Source of the DNA: Gammaproteobacteria bacterium
GTDB lineage: Bacteria > Pseudomonadota > Gammaproteobacteria > Pseudomonadales > Halieaceae
Length of the DNA: 64,000 nt
Direction: 5' to 3'
Assembly (NCBI GenBank): GCA_030427485.1
Contig: JAUICG010000020.1
Coordinates: 1-64,000, forward strand
A program made the translations under genes and the position numbers. Positions 7,101-15,394 of this stretch are shown here, one piece after another (position 1 is the stretch's first letter; the number at the start of each line of letters is the position of its first letter). Under the pieces are notes generated by a model. That model made no database searches. It was not told the DNA's origin and saw only the letters and a program-made list of their open reading frames with translations.

Positions 7101-9647
7101 ATGCGTTATCTGTCCAGAGTCCTGATCACCCTGTCACTGCTGTCCCTCAGCAGTTTGGCCTACTCACAATGCGGAGCGCCGGTGCCGAAAACCTGCGATG
7201 CCGATGGCGACCTGATTGTCGATGCCGATGACATCGCGGCCATCGGCGCTGCCAAGGGCGCACCCGCCCTCCCGGGCGATCCACTGGATATCGATGGCGA
7301 CGGTTTTATCACCGTGCTCGATGCACGCCTGTGCGTGGCGATGTGCGATCAACCCCAGTGCGGATTCGACGACCCGGAGTTTCCGGGTTACAAACTGGTC
7401 AAGCTGGCCGCCGGCCCCGACCTCGAGACACGGACATTGGCCGCACTGATTGGCGCGCAGCCGAAAACCATCATCGAACTGCCCGCTGGCACCTACAACT
7501 TCGTCGGCGAGTTGAGCAGCAGTGTCGACAACATCGTACTGCGCGGACAGGGCATGACGGCAGACGGGGGCACAGTGCTGAACTTCGCAGGCCAGACTTC
7601 CGGTTCACAAGGCATACTGGCTACCGGCAACAACTTCGTGGTTGAAGACCTCGCGGTGGAGGACACCCCCGGCGACGGCATCAAGATCGAGGGCAGCAAT
7701 GGCGTCACCATCCGCCGCGTGCGGGTGGAGTGGACCAATGGGCCCGATGAGGATAACGGACCCTATGGCCTGTACCCGGTACAGGCGCGCAACGTGCTGA
7801 TTGAGGACTCCGAAGTTCGCGGCGCCAGCGACGCCGGTGTGTACGTCGGACAGTCGGAAATCATCATCGTGCGACGCAACTACGTCTACGAGAACGTGGC
7901 GGGTATCGAGATCGAGAACTCCAAGTTCGCCGACGTCTACGACAATAACACCACCGGAAATACCGGCGGCATACTCGTATTCGACCTGCCAGGCCCACCG
8001 GTGCAGGGCGGCGAGGCGACCCGCGTTTTCGACAACCTGATCGTCGATAACAACGAACCCAACTTCGCCCCGCCGGGCAATATCGTCGGCACCGTGCCTA
8101 CCGGCACCGGCCTGATGATTATGGCCAATGACGATATCGAAGCGTTTGGCAATACCATCACCGGAAACCAGTCATTCGGCTCGCTAATTGTAAGCTACTA
8201 CTTCGTCGACGTCGGTGTCAGCAAGCCAACCTATGACCCGGTCCCGGAAAAAATATACATCCACGACAACACCATGGAAAACAATTCCTACAACCCGCAG
8301 GGTGACGCGGCACTGGTCGGTTTCGTGCTTGGTGAGGCGACTGACAACTTCTATGACAGTTCGGGCGTCGGCACCGACGGCGGCCTGCTGGTTGAGTTTC
8401 CCGATGGGCTGACTGAGGGGCAGGCTATCTGCATCGTCGATAACGCCCCCGAAAGCACGATAGGAACGTTCAATATCACGACGATCCTTGGCCTGGTTCC
8501 GGGTGATCCGGCGATTTCCACCGATCCTGAACTCTTCAATTGCAGCCACGCCTCGTTACCGCCCATTGTACTGGAGCCGCCTGTCGATCCGGATAATCCC
8601 ACGGATCCCAATCCGGTAGAGCTTTGCGATGTGGAGGGCGAGGGTCGCAACGCCGATGCCTATCTGGCGAACTGCCCGAACCTGTCGGACTATCGCCTGT
8701 TCGCCGATGCCGGCAATCCGCTGGGCAACGCCAACGGCGGCATCATTTTCGACCTGAACACGCCGCTGTTCACCGACTACGCCCAGAAGTATCGCTTCGT
8801 GTTCGTGCCGGACGGCGCAAAAGCCGCCTATCGGGCCACCGAGGCCTTCGACTTCCCTGTCGGCACGATCATCGCCAAGACCTTCACTATCCAGGCGGAT
8901 TTGCGGGACGACAACAGCGCACAGGATATTATCGAAACCCGGCTGCTGATCCGCCGCACTGACGGCTGGGTCGCACTGCCCTACATCTGGAATGCCGAGA
9001 AATCCGATGCGATATTGACGGTGACCGGCGGCACACAACCGGTCAGCTGGATTGACAAGGATGGCCTGCCGCAAAACACCGACTACGTGATTCCCAACAC
9101 CAACAACTGTGCCAACTGCCACGGTGAGGACGAGATGCTGCCGCTTGGCCCGACAGCACGCTCACTCAACAAGGATTTCGACTACGACAGCGGCACGGCC
9201 AACCAGCTCGACCACTGGACCGCGGAAGGGATCCTCAGCGGCGCCCCGGCAGACACGTCCTCGATACCCAGCATCCCGTTATGGGAAGACACAACGGCCG
9301 ATCTGGATGATCGCGCCAGGGGTTACCTGGATGTCAACTGCGCCCACTGCCACACCCCGGGCGGGGCCGGTGACACGTCCGGACTGTACCTCAACTACTT
9401 CCTGCCGTTCGGCCCGCTGGTAGGAGAGTGCAAACCTCCCGTCGCCGCCGGCCCCGGGTCAGGTGGCTTTGACTACGATATCGTGCCGGGTAATTCCGCC
9501 GAATCCATACTCGTCTTCCGCATGGCATCCAATGAACTGGAGATACGTATGCCGGAGATCGGCCGCACAATCGTCCACCCCGAGGGAGTTGAACTGATCG
9601 CTCAGTGGATCGACGCGATGGATCCGGTGGATTGCGGATCGCTCTGA
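7101..9647 (+). CDS. Secreted dockerin / parallel beta-helix / diheme cytochrome c fusion protein
   Basis: An 848-residue exported protein. Residues 1-22 form a signal peptide ending at AYS. Residues ~32-80 form a dockerin-like module with two calcium loops, DADGDLIVDADD (33-44) and DIDGDGFITVLD (63-74). Residues ~95-480 are right-handed parallel beta-helix repeats. A proline/aspartate linker (about 487-505) follows. Residues ~508-848 match the SO2930-type diheme cytochrome family, with heme sites CANCH (670-674) and CAHCH (747-751) and a conserved RMPEIGR near the end. In other bacteria the beta-helix and diheme proteins are usually separate neighbouring genes; here they are one chain. Its 3' end overlaps the convergent isocitrate dehydrogenase gene by 46 bp. 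Function is unknown; periplasmic or surface redox chemistry is inferred. Confidence 0.82.
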   Translation: MRYLSRVLITLSLLSLSSLAYSQCGAPVPKTCDADGDLIVDADDIAAIGAAKGAPALPGDPLDIDGDGFITVLDARLCVAMCDQPQCGFDDPEFPGYKLVKLAAGPDLETRTLAALIGAQPKTIIELPAGTYNFVGELSSSVDNIVLRGQGMTADGGTVLNFAGQTSGSQGILATGNNFVVEDLAVEDTPGDGIKIEGSNGVTIRRVRVEWTNGPDEDNGPYGLYPVQARNVLIEDSEVRGASDAGVYVGQSEIIIVRRNYVYENVAGIEIENSKFADVYDNNTTGNTGGILVFDLPGPPVQGGEATRVFDNLIVDNNEPNFAPPGNIVGTVPTGTGLMIMANDDIEAFGNTITGNQSFGSLIVSYYFVDVGVSKPTYDPVPEKIYIHDNTMENNSYNPQGDAALVGFVLGEATDNFYDSSGVGTDGGLLVEFPDGLTEGQAICIVDNAPESTIGTFNITTILGLVPGDPAISTDPELFNCSHASLPPIVLEPPVDPDNPTDPNPVELCDVEGEGRNADAYLANCPNLSDYRLFADAGNPLGNANGGIIFDLNTPLFTDYAQKYRFVFVPDGAKAAYRATEAFDFPVGTIIAKTFTIQADLRDDNSAQDIIETRLLIRRTDGWVALPYIWNAEKSDAILTVTGGTQPVSWIDKDGLPQNTDYVIPNTNNCANCHGEDEMLPLGPTARSLNKDFDYDSGTANQLDHWTAEGILSGAPADTSSIPSIPLWEDTTADLDDRARGYLDVNCAHCHTPGGAGDTSGLYLNYFLPFGPLVGECKPPVAAGPGSGGFDYDIVPGNSAESILVFRMASNELEIRMPEIGRTIVHPEGVELIAQWIDAMDPVDCGSL

Positions 9648-11860
9648 GCCAGCACCTGGTTCAGGGTTTCACTCGGCCGCATCACCTTTTTCACGGTGTC
9701 GCGGCGCGGGTGGTAGTAGCCATCCAGCTGCGCCGGTGCGCCTTGCACGGCGCTCAGCTCGGCAATGATGTCGTCTTCGTTGTCGCGCAATTCCCTCGCC
9801 AGCGGCGCAAATAAAGCGGCCAGCTCCGTGTCTTCCTGCTGGGCCGCTACCGCCTCTGCCCAGTACAGACCCAGGTAGTAGTGGCTGCCGCGATTGTCCA
9901 GCTCGCCTGTTTTGCGCGAGGGCGACTTGTTGTTTTCAAGCAGTTTGCCGGTCGCCTCGTCGAGGGTGCGGGCAAGCAGCGCCGCGCGCGGAATGCCCTG
10001 CTTGAGGCCCATATCCTCCAGCGACACGGCAAGCGCCAGGAATTCACCCAGTGAATCCCAGCGCAGATGATTCTCCTCTTCGATCTGCTGCACATGCTTG
10101 GGAGCGGAACCGCCGGCGCCGGTTTCATACATACCGCCGCCGTTCAGCATGGGTACGATCGACAGCATTTTGGCGGATGTACCCAGCTCAATGATGGGAA
10201 ACAGGTCGGTGAGGTAATCGCGCAGCACATTACCGGTCACGGAGATGGTATCCAGACCGCGTTTCATGCGTTCCATCGATAAACGTATGGCCTCGTTGTA
10301 ACCCATGATACGGATATCGAGGCCGGAGGTATCGTGATCCTGCAAATACCGCTCGACCTTACTTCGTAACTGCCGGTCGTGAGCGCGCTCGTCGTCCAGC
10401 CAGAATACCGCGGGCGTGTCCGACTGGCGCGCCCGCGCAACCGCCAGCCTGACCCAATCGCGCACCGCCACGTCCTTGGTTTGGCAGGCTCGCCAGATAT
10501 CGCCCGCCGCAACCTGGTGCTGCATAAGCACCTCGCCATCGCCATCGACCACCCGCATCGTACCCGCCGTGGCGATTTCGAAGGTTTTGTCATGCGATCC
10601 GTACTCCTCCGCTTTCTTCGCCATCAGCCCCACGTTGGGCACGGAACCGAGGGTGGTGGGTTCGAAAGCGCCGTTGGTTTTACAGAAGTTGATGACCTCC
10701 TGGTAGATGCGCGCGTAGGTGCTTTCCGGCATCACCGCCTTGGTATCCTTGAGCTTGCCGTCAGGCCCCCACATCTTGCCGGAGCTGCGAATCATGGCCG
10801 GCATCGAGGCGTCGACAATCACGTCGCTAGGCACGTGCAGGTTTGAAATGCCCTTCACGGAATCCACCATCGCCAGCTCGGGCCTCTGCGCGTAGCAGGC
10901 CTGTATATCCCGCTCTATTTCTTCCCTCTGGGAGCGCGGGAGATGGGCGATATTGTCGTAAACACTGCTAATGCCATTGTTCGGGTTGACGCCCAGTTCC
11001 TCGAACAGGCTGGCATACTTCTCGAACACGTCCCTGTAGAACACCTTGACCGCATGGCCGAAGACAATCGGGTGCGACACCTTCATCATCGTGGCCTTCA
11101 CGTGCAGCGACCACATCACACCGGTCTCTTTGGCGTCGTTCATGCTGTCTTCAAAGAACTGCTCCAGCGCAGCGCAGCTCATGAACATGCTGTCCAGCAC
11201 TTCCCCGGCCTCGAGTGCCAGCGTTTTCTTTACTTCCACCGCGCCGTCCGGCGACACGAATTCGATACGTACCGTCGTACCCTCGCCCGCAGTCACTGAC
11301 TGCTCGCTGGAGAAGAAATCGCCCGCCCGCATATAGTCGGCGTGCGTGGTCGAGGCTTTGCTCCAGGCGCCCATGGAGTGCGGGTACTTCCTGACATAGG
11401 CCTTTACGGCAGCGGGCGCCCGACGATCGGAATTGCCCTCGCGCAACACCGGGTTCACCGCGCTTCCGAGAACTTTCGAATAGCGCTTCGCGACGCTTTT
11501 CTCGTCTTCGGTGCGCGGGTTGTCCGGATAATCCGGTACCGCGTAGCCCTGGGCCTGCAACTCGGCGATACACTCTTTCAGCTGCGGCACCGAAGCGCTG
11601 ATGTTGGGAAGCTTGATAATATTGGCCGTTGGCTCCTGGGTCACCTCACCGAGAAACGCCAGGCCATCGACGACCCGCTGGTCTTCATTCAGGCTGTCGG
11701 GAAACGCCGCGAGAATACGGCCCGCCAGGGATATATCGATCACATCCACATCGATGCCCGCTGTCCGGGTGAAGACCCTCACGATGGGCAGCAGCGAACA
11801 CGTGGCCAGTGCGGGCGCCTCGTCCGTCAGCGTGTAGTAGATCGTTGGTGTATCGCCCAT
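9602..11860 (-). CDS. icd: NADP-dependent isocitrate dehydrogenase, monomeric type
   Basis: A 752-residue protein of the usual length for monomeric isocitrate dehydrogenase, which oxidatively decarboxylates isocitrate to 2-oxoglutarate in the TCA cycle using NADP. Recognisable blocks include LPNISASVPQLKECIAELQ, GSAVNPVLREGNSDRRAP, LHVKATMMKVSHPIVFGH and the C-terminal LDNRGSHYYLGLYWAEA. GGAGAAACAGT precedes the ATG. The promoter must lie in the ~350-bp upstream gap, which also holds a MITE-like element. The 3' end overlaps the convergent cytochrome fusion gene by 46 bp. Confidence 0.96.
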   Translation of the reverse strand: MGDTPTIYYTLTDEAPALATCSLLPIVRVFTRTAGIDVDVIDISLAGRILAAFPDSLNEDQRVVDGLAFLGEVTQEPTANIIKLPNISASVPQLKECIAELQAQGYAVPDYPDNPRTEDEKSVAKRYSKVLGSAVNPVLREGNSDRRAPAAVKAYVRKYPHSMGAWSKASTTHADYMRAGDFFSSEQSVTAGEGTTVRIEFVSPDGAVEVKKTLALEAGEVLDSMFMSCAALEQFFEDSMNDAKETGVMWSLHVKATMMKVSHPIVFGHAVKVFYRDVFEKYASLFEELGVNPNNGISSVYDNIAHLPRSQREEIERDIQACYAQRPELAMVDSVKGISNLHVPSDVIVDASMPAMIRSSGKMWGPDGKLKDTKAVMPESTYARIYQEVINFCKTNGAFEPTTLGSVPNVGLMAKKAEEYGSHDKTFEIATAGTMRVVDGDGEVLMQHQVAAGDIWRACQTKDVAVRDWVRLAVARARQSDTPAVFWLDDERAHDRQLRSKVERYLQDHDTSGLDIRIMGYNEAIRLSMERMKRGLDTISVTGNVLRDYLTDLFPIIELGTSAKMLSIVPMLNGGGMYETGAGGSAPKHVQQIEEENHLRWDSLGEFLALAVSLEDMGLKQGIPRAALLARTLDEATGKLLENNKSPSRKTGELDNRGSHYYLGLYWAEAVAAQQEDTELAALFAPLARELRDNEDDIIAELSAVQGAPAQLDGYYHPRRDTVKKVMRPSETLNQVLAQSDPQSTGSIASIH

Positions 11861-11944
11861 ACTGTTTCTCCAAGTAATTGCTCAAGCTGTCAAACCGGCT
11901 ATTGTCGCACAATTCGCCGAAAGACAAGTGGGAAACGCGATCCT

Positions 11945-12129
11945 TGTTAGTGTCCCAGATTCAATTCTGGCGAAACGAGCCTAACCGGCAGGGTTACGGT
12001 CGGGACACGCCAAAAAGCGCACATCCATGTGCAGGCTCGGGTGGCGACGTCCTGTCGCCACACGGTCCCGACCGTAACCCTGCCGGTCAGGCTCTCGACA
12101 TACGCCAAATTTCAACCTTGGACACTATC
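11945..12129. mobile_element. MITE-like inverted-repeat element
   Basis: A ~185-bp non-coding element. The ends are inverted repeats: TAGTGTCC (11948-11955) and GGACACTA (12120-12127). Similarity continues inward, ending in a 30-base arm at 11978-12007 that matches the reverse complement of 12065-12094 except at one or two bases. A small central hairpin, GGCGAC-GTCCT-GTCGCC, lies at 12043-12059. The 7-bp sequence CGATCCT occurs just outside both ends (11938-11944 and 12130-12136), as expected for a target duplication. No open reading frame inside looks real. It fills most of the 357-bp gap between icd and scoB; the rest of that gap shows nothing else clear. Confidence 0.68.
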
Positions 12130-12217
12130 CGATCCTGGGTGGCGCCACAGTTTGAATTTTCGTGTGAGTTGAGAGTCCCAATGGCGCACAGGCCGGGCAG
12201 GGTTGACCGTGGCCGCG

Positions 12218-12874
12218 CTAGAAAACCATTTCGGGTACATCCCCGGGAATGAACAACTCCCCTGCCGTGAGGCTGGCGATTTCCTCGACACTCACCCCCG
12301 GCGCGCGCTCGCGCAAGACGAACCTGCCATCCGCTATATCCAGCAATGCGAGATCGGTCAACACGCGCTTGATGCAGCCCTTGCCGGTGAGAGGCAGCGT
12401 GCATTGGGGGAGGAGCTTCGATTCGCCCGATTTGGAGGCGTGGGTCATGGTGACTATGATGTTCTCGGCACCCGCCACCAGGTCCATCGCGCCCCCCATG
12501 CCCTTGATCAGTTTGCCCGGGATCATGTAGGAGGCGATATTGCCCTGGCAATCGACCTCAAACGCACCCAGCACGGTCAGGTCGACGTGCCCGCCGCGGA
12601 TCATCGCAAAGGAGTCCGCCGAATTGAACAGCGAGGCGCCCTTCACCATGGTAACCGTCTGCTTCCCGGCATTCACCAGATCGGCATCCACCTCGTGCTC
12701 GAGCGGGAAGGGGCCCATGCCGAGCAGGCCGTTTTCCGACTGCAGCATTACCTGCATCCCCTCGGGGATATAATTGGCCGCCAGGGTGGGAATGCCGATT
12801 CCCAGGTTGACGTAGTAACCGTCCTGGAATTCCTGGGCAACGCGCTGCGCCAGTTGATCGCGGGTCAAAGCCAT
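12218..12874 (-). CDS. scoB: 3-oxoacid CoA-transferase subunit B
   Basis: A 218-residue beta subunit. The catalytic glutamate is E47 in MLQSENGLLGMG, preceded by the family segment YVNLGIGIPTL. Other conserved blocks are GGHVDLTVLGAFEVD and GMGGAMDLVAGA. With the alpha subunit encoded 11 bp upstream it moves CoA between succinyl-CoA and acetoacetate, feeding ketone bodies into the TCA cycle. It is co-transcribed with scoA. Confidence 0.95.
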   Translation of the reverse strand: MALTRDQLAQRVAQEFQDGYYVNLGIGIPTLAANYIPEGMQVMLQSENGLLGMGPFPLEHEVDADLVNAGKQTVTMVKGASLFNSADSFAMIRGGHVDLTVLGAFEVDCQGNIASYMIPGKLIKGMGGAMDLVAGAENIIVTMTHASKSGESKLLPQCTLPLTGKGCIKRVLTDLALLDIADGRFVLRERAPGVSVEEIASLTAGELFIPGDVPEMVF

Positions 12875-12885
12875 ACCATTTCTCC

Positions 12886-13587
12886 CTATGCGCTGCGCAC
12901 GGTGCGCTGTTCAATATCTTTCGCAAACGTGCCCTGGATAAGACGATTAACGTAAATGCCCGGCAGGTGAATCTCGTCCGGGTCCAGTTGTCCTACCTCG
13001 ACGATCTCCTCGACCTCGACCACGGCGATCTTGCCGGCGGTAATCGCCATCGGGTTAAAATTGCGCGCCGTCTTGCGGAACATCAGGTTGCCGTAGCGAT
13101 CGGCCTTCCATGCCTTGGCAATCGAGAAATCGCCGCGCAGCGACTCCTCCAGGATGTAGTGCCGGCCACCGAACTCGCGCACCTCCTTGCCCTCGCCCAC
13201 CGGGGTGCCGTAGCCTGTGGCCGTGTAGAAAGCGGGGATACCGGCGCCCCCGGCGCGCATTTTTTCCGCCAGCGTGCCCTGCGGGGTCAGTTCCACCTCC
13301 AGTTCACCGCTCATCATCTGGGCTTCGAACAACGCGTTCTCACCCACGTAAGAGGCAATCATCTTCTTGATCTGCCGGTCTTCCAGCAACACGCCCAGGC
13401 CCTTGCCATCGACACCCGCGTTGTTGGACGCGATGGTCAGCCCTGTCGTGCCACGGCGTTTGATCTCCTTGATCAGGTTCTCCGGGATGCCGCAAAGGCC
13501 AAACCCACCGGCGATGATTGTCATACCGTCTTCGAGGCCGTCCATAGCCTCCTCGTAGCTACCTACCACCTTGTCAAATCCAGACAC
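12886..13587 (-). CDS. scoA: 3-oxoacid CoA-transferase subunit A
   Basis: A 233-residue alpha subunit with the CoA-binding motif GGFGLCGIPENLI near residues 27-39 and conserved blocks LTIASNNAG and GIPAFYTATGYGT. I placed the start at the GTG at 13587 because AGGAG lies 6 bp upstream and family members begin about there; in-frame ATGs further up would run through the divergent promoter region. It forms one operon with scoB. It diverges from a polyhydroxyalkanoate-system gene, fitting a link between acetoacetate use and polymer storage. Confidence 0.94.
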   Translation of the reverse strand: MSGFDKVVGSYEEAMDGLEDGMTIIAGGFGLCGIPENLIKEIKRRGTTGLTIASNNAGVDGKGLGVLLEDRQIKKMIASYVGENALFEAQMMSGELEVELTPQGTLAEKMRAGGAGIPAFYTATGYGTPVGEGKEVREFGGRHYILEESLRGDFSIAKAWKADRYGNLMFRKTARNFNPMAITAGKIAVVEVEEIVEVGQLDPDEIHLPGIYVNRLIQGTFAKDIEQRTVRSA

Positions 13588-13747
13588 GGCACGCTCCTGT
13601 CGCTGATCGTAAAAGGCGTAAGAATTGCACAGAGTGGCCGCGATCCGCAACGCTCCGGGATGAATTTTCTGTCGCTCGCCGGGAAACCGGATAATGTCAC
13701 CGCGCGGCGCCTGGCCTATACTGCCGGTAACTGCATGGGAACAGATT

Positions 13748-14023
13748 ATGGCCGGCTTCAGACTGAGCAAACCGTATACGATGCCAAGGGAAGACATACG
13801 CAAGGCGGCACAGGGCCTGGTCGCTCGCCTGGAGAGAGAACACGGCGTGCGTTCGCGCTGGGATGGCGACACCGTGCGCATCAGCGGTTCGGGGGTTGAC
13901 GGCCGGATGTCCTTTCACGATGGAAACATAGAGGTTTCGGTCAAGCTGGGCTTTCTGACCTCAGTGTTCGAACCTGTGCTGCGCAGCGAAGTGCAGCGCT
14001 ATCTCGACACGCATGTCAGCTGA
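13748..14023 (+). CDS. Polyhydroxyalkanoic acid system family protein
   Basis: A 91-residue protein matching the short PHA-granule-region family. It starts with FRLSKPYTMPREDIRKAAQG, followed by the W-D-G-D turn (SRWDGDTVRISGSGVDGRM) and a C-terminal LGFLTSVFEPVLRSEVQRYL helix. The family is found next to polyhydroxyalkanoate genes, but its biochemical role is not settled. The ATG at 13748 gives the usual ~90-residue length; an upstream in-frame start at 13694 adds sequence unlike the family. It is divergent from scoAB and 44 bp upstream of a dienelactone-hydrolase-like gene. Confidence 0.82.
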   Translation: MAGFRLSKPYTMPREDIRKAAQGLVARLEREHGVRSRWDGDTVRISGSGVDGRMSFHDGNIEVSVKLGFLTSVFEPVLRSEVQRYLDTHVS

Positions 14024-14067
14024 AGAAGGCGGGCTGCCACCGGAAAAAACCACAGGGAGATGACGCA

Positions 14068-14844
14068 ATGAATGTATATCGAATGATTGGACTCTGCGTG
14101 CTTTTATCGGCTCAGCCGGTATTTGGTGAAATCGTCGAGCAAAGCATCCAGTTTGACAACGGTCTCGGCAGCGCGGTGCTCTACTACGACGACGCGCTCA
14201 AGCAAGCGAATGCGGGTGTGATCGTTGTCCACGAGTGGTGGGGTATGGACGATTACACGAGACGCCGGGCGCGGCAGTTGGCCGAAGCCGGTTACAGCGC
14301 GCTGGCGGTGGATATGTACGGGCATGGGAAAGTCGCGCAGCACCCCACCGACGCAAAAGCATTTATGAATGCTGCGCTGTCGAACCCCGGGGCGATGAAC
14401 GCCCGCTTCAACGCGGCATTGGCCGCCCTGGCCACTGCGCCGAACGTCGATCCCGCGCGCCACTATGCGATCGGCTATTGCTTTGGCGGGGCCGTGGTGC
14501 TGAACCAGGCGCGCAGCGGGGCAAACCTGGCGGGCGTGGCCAGCTTTCACGGCAGCCTGGGCACCGAGAAGCCGGCTGCGCCGGGCGCTATCAAGGCGCG
14601 CATACTGGTGGCCACCGGAGCCGATGACCCGATGGTTCCCGCCCGGCAGGTGGGCGATTTTGTCGTGGAAATGAGCGACGCCGGAGCGGAGTTGGAGCTG
14701 CTGAGTTTCCCCGGGGTCGTACACGGCTTCACCAATCCCGGCGCTTCCGCCAAGGGCGAGGAATACGAGATGCCGCTGGCGTACGACGCGTACGCGGACG
14801 CCAGGAGTTGGCAGGCGCTGCTGGAAATGCTCGCCGGAGACTAG
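14068..14844 (+). CDS. Exported dienelactone hydrolase-family enzyme
   Basis: A 258-residue protein with an N-terminal signal peptide ending near PVFG (residue 20), so probably periplasmic. The fold and triad match dienelactone hydrolases: E56 in VVHEWWGM, nucleophile C138 in GYCFGG, D187 in GADDPMV and H219 in GVVHGFT. The family hydrolyses lactones and esters; many members have unknown natural substrates. AGGGAGATGACGCA precedes the ATG. The 186 bp after it contain no recognisable gene or terminator. Confidence 0.87.
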   Translation: MNVYRMIGLCVLLSAQPVFGEIVEQSIQFDNGLGSAVLYYDDALKQANAGVIVVHEWWGMDDYTRRRARQLAEAGYSALAVDMYGHGKVAQHPTDAKAFMNAALSNPGAMNARFNAALAALATAPNVDPARHYAIGYCFGGAVVLNQARSGANLAGVASFHGSLGTEKPAAPGAIKARILVATGADDPMVPARQVGDFVVEMSDAGAELELLSFPGVVHGFTNPGASAKGEEYEMPLAYDAYADARSWQALLEMLAGD

Positions 14845-15030
14845 TGCTCCGTCAACATGATATTGACCCCGGCGTCCCGCGCAGCGTTGTTTCCAGGCGT
14901 CGCGCCGGGCCGGGAACATCGCCCCTGGTCGTGCCCGCACTGCAAATCGTCAACTCTCCGTCACATCACATTCATCTTCCATGTCCATACTCCGTCATAC
15001 ATACGATGCGCGCAGGCGAGGAATCGGACC

Positions 15031-15222
15031 ATGGAGCAATCGAATAGCAACGAGCGACAAACCATAGACGTAAAGAACCTCAGCAGCCGTAAACTCTGGG
15101 AACTGGTGAATACCCTGAGCCTCCCGTCAGGACAGCGGCAGTCTGCGGAAGCGGAATTGCTCATGCGCAGGCGCCACCTGGAACACGCCGGCAGCCTGCA
15201 CCCCGCCAGTGTCACTACGTGA
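15031..15222 (+). CDS. Small hypothetical protein (63 aa)
   Basis: A short frame beginning at the ATG at 15031 with GAGG about 10 bp upstream. The product is hydrophilic, with a helix-prone central segment (LSSRKLWELVNTLSLPSG) and a basic RRRHLEH stretch, and no membrane segment or known motif. It stands alone between the dienelactone-hydrolase-like gene and the YihY gene, with about 170 bp of non-coding DNA after it. I do not recognise a family; it could be a chance frame, though the ribosome-binding sequence supports it. Confidence 0.45.
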   Translation: MEQSNSNERQTIDVKNLSSRKLWELVNTLSLPSGQRQSAEAELLMRRRHLEHAGSLHPASVTT

Positions 15223-15394
15223 CCTGCGACTCAAGCCGATAGACTGAGAGGCAGTCAATTTTCAAACTGAGATACCACCCCGAGCCGGATTCCCTCCTCA
15301 ACCCGCTTCCCGTTTGCTATTCTGATCGTTTTCTCGCACCCGGACAGCTACGATAGCAGTCCGCACCACCACCCATGATTTCGAGTGGAACGCT

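Noticed and set aside
12886..13881. 331-residue version of ScoA starting at 13881
   Set aside because: The extra N-terminus is basic, low-complexity and overlaps the divergent gene; the GTG at 13587 has a better ribosome-binding sequence and the right family length.
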